This document shows, in pieces, positions 60,901 through 64,000 of a stretch of 64,000 nucleotides of DNA. This DNA is from Verrucomicrobiota bacterium. GTDB taxonomy: Bacteria; Verrucomicrobiota; Kiritimatiellia; RFP12; UBA1067. Under the pieces are notes generated by a model. That model did not search any database and was not told the origin of the DNA. It saw only the letters and a program-made list of their open reading frames with translations. How positions within the stretch are numbered: position 1 is the stretch's first letter; each line of letters begins with the position of its first letter. The stretch spans positions 25,120 to 89,119 of the forward strand of contig JAHFSX010000027.1 of assembly GCA_023269675.1 (NCBI GenBank), in the 5' to 3' direction. Position numbers and translations under genes: made by a program.

Positions 60901-61963
60901 GTTCAACGAGGGTGATCGTGCCGTTGCCCAACACTCCGGCGCTCAAGTGGTATTGCGTTTGCCAGTTCCAGGTGAGCGTCGCATTGTTGGTCAGCGTCAT
61001 TGTGACGTTCGTCAGGCTGACCTGCATGTATTCGTTGTCCTGCACAGTCCCTCCGGTGCAAATGTAGCGAGTTGCACCTTCAGTGACAGGAGAAGACACA
61101 CTGGCGAAGACAGTTGTACCGGTAGTAATTGAGTGCACTCCGTTGCCCGGTTCAGCGGTGCCATGCGCTCCGGCTACAGTAAGCGATGAGAGCCGAGCGG
61201 GATTGTCGTTATACAGTTCGCTAATCTCGCTTGGACTCAGAGAACGGTTGTAGAAGCGGATATCGTCCAGTAATCCGACAAAACTTTCGGACACTGGATT
61301 TGACGCATAAGCTCCAAACGTAAGGGTGTGTGTGCATCCGGCGATTTGTCCGATAGCGTCTATCTCCCGCACCAGTTGATTGTTGACGTAGAATTGGAGC
61401 TTCGATCCCGTATATTGAACGACGATGAAATCCCAGTTCGTGTAGGAAGGTTCGATGGCCCCCACATTGGGTGAATCTAAGTCAAAGGAAACGTTTCCGA
61501 TCGTCCATTCTACGCCATATTTGCCATTCCGGTCGCGTCGGACCAGAAGTTGTGTGTCCAGCGGATTGCCGTGCTTGGAGATCAGGTCCTGCGGCACCAA
61601 GAGAGGGCCCTTCAAGTCGGGCTTCGCCCACACGCAGGCCGCGAAAGCGCTTCGGTTGGGCGCGAAGTCGGCAACTCGCACGTACGTCGAGGTGCCGTTG
61701 AAACGCAGCGCCATATCCGCTTTCCCAAAACGGTCTGCGGAGGGAGTAACGGTGGTTGACATCGTGCCATGTAGACCTTCTCCGCTAGTGTCCGTGGCAT
61801 TTCCGTTCAGCGGATAGCACGCATAAAGGCCGTTCGTCACGGTAGACGCCTGCAAGTTCGCCATAGGGTTGAAGCAAAATGATGCACATAGCAGGCTCAA
61901 GTGGACTGGTAATGCTGATACGCGTGACATACATGCGTGCATGCGATTAGGTCTTTCTTTCAT
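57965..61963 (-). CDS. Large LamG and InlB-repeat surface protein
   Basis: A 1332-residue protein with a signal peptide (LPVHLSLLCASFCFNPMANLQA) and GGGGAGA 8 nt before the ATG at 61,963. Two tandem modules, about residues 40-410 and 411-780, each comprise a LamG/concanavalin-like domain (GLYACYPLNGNATDTSGEG, then DDIRFYNRSLSPSEISELY) and an InlB-type beta-repeat (WFFSGWTGDTNG). A jelly-roll-like domain, an immunoglobulin-like putative domain and a C-terminal beta region follow. It is probably a secreted or cell-surface glycan-binding protein. No anchoring motif is obvious at the C-terminus. Confidence 0.85.
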   Translation of the reverse strand: MKERPNRMHACMSRVSALPVHLSLLCASFCFNPMANLQASTVTNGLYACYPLNGNATDTSGEGLHGTMSTTVTPSADRFGKADMALRFNGTSTYVRVADFAPNRSAFAACVWAKPDLKGPLLVPQDLISKHGNPLDTQLLVRRDRNGKYGVEWTIGNVSFDLDSPNVGAIEPSYTNWDFIVVQYTGSKLQFYVNNQLVREIDAIGQIAGCTHTLTFGAYASNPVSESFVGLLDDIRFYNRSLSPSEISELYNDNPARLSSLTVAGAHGTAEPGNGVHSITTGTTVFASVSSPVTEGATRYICTGGTVQDNEYMQVSLTNVTMTLTNNATLTWNWQTQYHLSAGVLGNGTITLVEPWQNEGTTVELTATAATGWFFSGWTGDTNGCAMSGSSITVPMTGALSIQAVFSSNFPPSLADGLLAYYPLNGSATDTSGGKAHGTMTPGVTPAVDRFGQADMALRFSGSTSYVRVASFQQSRGTFAACVWAKPDLKGPLLAPQDLISKHGNPLDTQLLVRRDLNGKYGVEWSIGNVSFDLDSPNEGSIEPSYTKWDFIVVQYTGSKLQFYVNNQLMRENDASGLIAVCPHTLTFGAYASNPEIEKFVGLMDDIRFYNRALSPSEISDLYDGYTKTLTVRGAEGPAVPSNGVHVYVNGMSIDSSVASPVTQENMRRLCTGATVEGNACTQAGATNVTLTLTNNATLTWNWQTQYRLTTQTEGEGAVSAADGWQNEGARVALTATAGPGWFFAGWEGDAGDCVLQGQTITVPMTRARSIQALFIKVINMTFAEFAAQPGNLALKYKQLSGLWRYSNELGGLTCDSPANKSGAAFQISVNGPGLVSFEAELSGADGTNAILCMAGSQTHDLTFTRTAQNVSLAIPAGPQRIQWLVQRGAKSPEVTGIIRNIRWTPLAEASEPVPANGQTILRRNFAGLAWSGECDYYKAYAGLTPSAMKPVGTGVFVNVPIPAAALEALTAEAFGNPIYWRIDAVRCDTFGVEAVKRGSVWKVAVLPQGVPEFEAGRFANAELTVGVQCDVGPLVVDRGLEGQMACRVDTGALPPGLRLSVQSGAVGVSGVPTRAGHYQAMLQLTLRSNTKTVRGTSLLLDIVVTALENAAGDFDGWADGSIYGEGSARLSVTPLGHITGKLSMRGTNYTFKASNFNAMTNGCCTVKTVASHGAKTAIPIQFSIDKSGAVTAGFVDEPEAELVFVRNSWKASGRAEVLNQVAGVYPVEVPEITSTRSVSSGGGLVTLAVSSDGAVRLTGMLPGGTPVLSSGTLLLVQRRETPPDRFVVVVYGTFPGTRSLYRSIFGVFEIIVGANAGERNLLTEVIPLRVW
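60415..61645. repeat. Internal duplicated LamG module with 115-bp near-identical block
   Basis: 60,415-60,529 and 61,531-61,645 are 115 bp identical except one base, while the surrounding LamG sequences differ more. This points to a tandem duplication with later gene conversion. Confidence 0.85.
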
Positions 61964-62213
61964 TATAAAAATCTCCCCAAAGCGTTTCTATGGTTAGAAA
62001 CATAACAAGCTGCGCTCTTCTTGAAATAGAAATAACAATCGGTAATATACAAATGATCATTATCGAAATCAACTAAAATACAATAAAACACAATCAAAAT
62101 ACTCGTGTTTCATTTATATAAACGACATTACGGTCTTGCGTGAACCTCCTCGTTTAAGTCCCGCTCTAATAAAAGGGATACCTTGTATCATAATAAAAGG
62201 CCATAGCAGTGTG

Positions 62214-62972
62214 TCAGACTTTACGAGAGATGTAGATTTCGTTGAAGACAGGCTCGATACCGCGCCAGAAGTCGCAGAGTCGTACGATCTCGGTTTCCAT
62301 GCCGCTCGTGGATCGTATGACGGACGGAAGGTCACGGCCCCAATCGCGGAATACCAGCGATCCTTTTTGGTCGATCGGGTTTCCGTGGTAGACAGCGGGC
62401 AGATGGTGAATCAGTTCGCCTGTCGGAGTGACCGATGCCCGGATGAGGGTATCAGCGCTGAAATCGCACGGCACGGTGAAGATATGAGCGCCGCCCGGTT
62501 TCAGGGTACGTGCAATTTCACGGAAGGCCTGTTCCGGAAACGGGAGGTGTTCAAAGACATCCATGGTGACGACTAGATCGAAGGAGGCGTCGGGGAAAGT
62601 CATGTGTTGGAGGTCTTCATTACGCGTGCGGCCGCAGGGCGCGCCGAGGGGCTGGTCGGAGTGGTAATCTGAGGCGATGTAGGCGGGGCAGAGGTTGGCT
62701 AACTTTTCGGACATAGCCCCGCCGGGCGACGATTCGTGGATCACGAGGTTACGCCAGTCGGGGAAACGGTCCTGAAGTACAAGATTGAAAGCGCGGTAGC
62801 GGGGTGTGGCCCGGCACCAGACGCAACGGTAGTACTCGCGCATCAGATATGAGTAGGGGAAAGGTCGAAAAAAGAAAGTGGGTTTCTCGCAAACAGGACA
62901 AAAACCGGGATGAAAGAAACCTTTTCTCAAAATCGCCAGATTTTGTCGGTTCAGATACCGTAAAACGCTCAT
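62214..62972 (-). CDS. Class I SAM-dependent methyltransferase with N-terminal zinc ribbon
   Basis: A 252-residue protein from ATG 62,972. CPVCEK and CVWCRA form a probable four-cysteine zinc ribbon near residues 25-55. The methyltransferase core has a reduced motif I (IHESSPGGAMSEKL), acidic IASDYH, DLVVTMDVFEHLPFPEQAF and ARTLKPGG. Such proteins are common in glycan or surface-structure loci, modifying sugars or lipids. It shares the strand of the LamG gene, 250 bp upstream of it. The gap between them is very AT-rich and shows no gene. Substrate unknown. Confidence 0.85.
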   Translation of the reverse strand: MSVLRYLNRQNLAILRKGFFHPGFCPVCEKPTFFFRPFPYSYLMREYYRCVWCRATPRYRAFNLVLQDRFPDWRNLVIHESSPGGAMSEKLANLCPAYIASDYHSDQPLGAPCGRTRNEDLQHMTFPDASFDLVVTMDVFEHLPFPEQAFREIARTLKPGGAHIFTVPCDFSADTLIRASVTPTGELIHHLPAVYHGNPIDQKGSLVFRDWGRDLPSVIRSTSGMETEIVRLCDFWRGIEPVFNEIYISRKV

Positions 62973-63330
62973 ATGTGTACTTGTCCTTTTCGAGTCAAAA
63001 CCATATCCCCTCAAACAATTGCCGAGAATCGTAAAGATATTACACTAATTCTTTTTTATGGCAAAGGAAATCAAAGGTTAATAAATGACCTTATTAGGAC
63101 CATGGCCGCAGAAGATAATTCCTCAACATTCAGGATAACTTGTCCGTGTGTCGGACGTGACGAATGTGACCGCCAGAGGCGATTTTTTGGGATGACGCAC
63201 AGCTCAACTCTTATTTTACGCGCTCGAAAGTGCGTTTCGACTCGCAACGTGTGCATGGGTCCCCCTGCCTGATTCCGTGTTCGCTTTGCGCGGTTACGGC
63301 AACCGTGTGCTTTGACAGATATACAGGTAG

Positions 63331-63556
63331 TGTCTGTTGACAGACACGTCGGTTGTGTGACTTCAGACACGGTGGCTGAGGTACCTAGAACGAGGCCGCT
63401 TGTATCGGTTCCGAGGGTTTATGCACCGGTTCGATGGTATGGAAATACGGTTTCCTAAAGCGGGAATCAGCTCGGTTCTTGGGTTTTTCGGTACGCATGG
63501 GCAAGAGATCGGTACAGGGCCGAGGCGATTGGACATGTCTGGCGTCAGACAAGGGC
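63331..63556. repeat. Family A intergenic repeat, copy 7 (palindromes at both ends)
   Basis: TGTCTGTTGACAGACA at 63,331-63,346, an imperfect TGTGTGACTTCAGACA at 63,355-63,370, then GAGGTACC, TATCGGTTCC, CACCGGTTCG, TCGGTACGC and CGGTACAGG, and TGTCTGGCGTCAGACA at 63,536-63,551. The element is thus bounded by a palindrome on each side. The gap from 62,973 to 63,330 shows no gene. Confidence 0.8.
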
Positions 63557-63571
63557 TCCGCACGCAGTCCG

Positions 63572-64000
63572 TCAAATAGAAAAGACACCGTAGGTTTTTC
63601 TTGGGGACGGTCGATCCGTCAAATGCTGGACACTGAGAGAGGCTGGCGGAGATGGGGTGTGCCCCTTGGTGTGGAGGTCTGCCTTGTCCCGCGCCCTGCC
63701 CCGGCGGTATTCCGGCGGGGCAGGGCGCGGGACAAGGGTGTGCTCCCCTTGCGCCTCGCGTCTGGCGACCCCGGCCTGCTTTCGAAGGATCAGGGCATGC
63801 CGGCGGCGGATATCCTCGAGGAGGATGATTGGGTTGGTCCTCTGGCGCAGCGCGGTGAGACGCCGGATCGCGGCGGGGGCCGCGCATTCCGACGCGGCCG
63901 CCCTGTCGAGCGGCGTGGCGGGTTTGTCGTACCGCTTGGCGAACCCGTGCGCGTCCGGCCTCTTCGCCTTCGAGACGATTCGCTTGCAGGGGCGGAAGAG
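63572..64000 (-). CDS. Transposase/integrase-core protein, C-terminal part (partial at window edge)
   Basis: The minus-strand frame is open from the window edge to TGA at 63,572 (142 codons visible). LFRPCKRIVSKAKRPDAHGF, KRYDKPATPLDRAA and LTALRQRTNPIILLEDIRRR match the C-terminal part of rve-type transposases (KRYDxPxTPxxR...NPxxLxxxI). The catalytic DDE core lies beyond the window. The last ~60 codons include a perfect 22-bp inverted repeat and may not be original coding sequence. The gene ends 20 bp from a family A palindrome. Confidence 0.75.
   Translation of the reverse strand, partial: LFRPCKRIVSKAKRPDAHGFAKRYDKPATPLDRAAASECAAPAAIRRLTALRQRTNPIILLEDIRRRHALILRKQAGVARREAQGEHTLVPRPAPPEYRRGRARDKADLHTKGHTPSPPASLSVQHLTDRPSPRKTYGVFSI
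63682..63737. repeat. Perfect 22-bp inverted repeat inside the transposase tail
   Basis: 63,682-63,703 (CCTTGTCCCGCG...CCCCG) and 63,716-63,737 are exact reverse complements around a 12-bp spacer. A very GC-rich cruciform or RNA hairpin; no T-run follows. Confidence 0.9.

Noticed and set aside
40477..63556. Integron attC sites
   Set aside because: The repeats lack the R'/R'' core sites (GTTRRRY) and the typical asymmetric stem, and no IntI-specific domain is seen in the recombinase. Only the layout is similar.
63363..63887. 174-codon minus-strand frame
   Set aside because: It crosses the palindromic repeat and overlaps the better transposase frame; Pro/Arg-rich without family features.

Overview
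The window is bacterial DNA in two parts with different character. Positions 1 to about 33,930 are high-GC chromosomal sequence. Positions about 33,984 to 64,000 have mixed, mostly lower GC and look like an integrated accessory element. The gene set suggests a member of the PVC superphylum, possibly Kiritimatiellota, Lentisphaerota or Verrucomicrobiota. Supporting features are secreted carbohydrate-active enzymes, a Tat-exported Gfo/Idh oxidoreductase, an SHD1-domain esterase, a GH106-type enzyme, and an alpha-2-macroglobulin in a genome that also has PBP1C. This assignment is inference from family content; no rRNA is present to confirm it.

Chromosomal part. The window opens inside pbpC (PBP1C). 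A polysaccharide-degradation cluster follows: a clan GH-D-like hydrolase and a 1259-residue beta-helix protein on the minus strand, then an acetyl-xylan-esterase-like protein and a GH106-like rhamnosidase on the plus strand. Next come a ferritin-VIT1 membrane protein, an SDR oxidoreductase, a secreted alpha/beta hydrolase, a DUF116-polyprenyl synthetase fusion, a PQQ-type beta-propeller, a DRE-TIM aldolase (minus), a 1973-residue alpha-2-macroglobulin with an intact thioester motif, a second beta-helix protein behind an 8-bp tandem repeat, a 5TM histidine kinase with an apparent ATT start codon, a small CBM48 protein (minus) and a 14-repeat Kelch protein. Between the Kelch gene and a Gfo/Idh oxidoreductase lies a gene-free stretch with a near-consensus sigma-70 promoter and, about 480 nt later, an intrinsic terminator. 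It is the best candidate here for an undescribed large non-coding RNA.

Accessory part. At 33,934-33,983 the 3' half of a tRNA-Arg(CCU) gene remains, broken in the anticodon stem, with a tyrosine recombinase immediately beside it. This is the expected left end of an element integrated in a tRNA gene. The right end is not seen and probably lies beyond the window. Cargo includes a Ycf46-like AAA ATPase, a DUF6119/TIGR04141-like protein, a sigma-like regulator plus a truncated second copy of it, an amidohydrolase, a 1017-residue membrane patatin phospholipase, a DUF4062 (TIR-like) protein, several small secreted or membrane proteins, an SHD1 esterase, a LamG/InlB-repeat surface protein, a methyltransferase, and a partial transposase at the right edge.

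The accessory cargo is separated by two families of intergenic repeats that I could not find in the chromosomal part. Family A carries the palindrome TGTCTG-N4-CAGACA and repeated GGTACC-like motifs. Family B is a 338-bp MITE-like element with terminal inverted repeats and a very stable terminator-like hairpin. The repeat-cargo-repeat layout, with a recombinase at the known end, is the second main point of interest. All positions and motifs were read by eye; no alignments or database searches were run.
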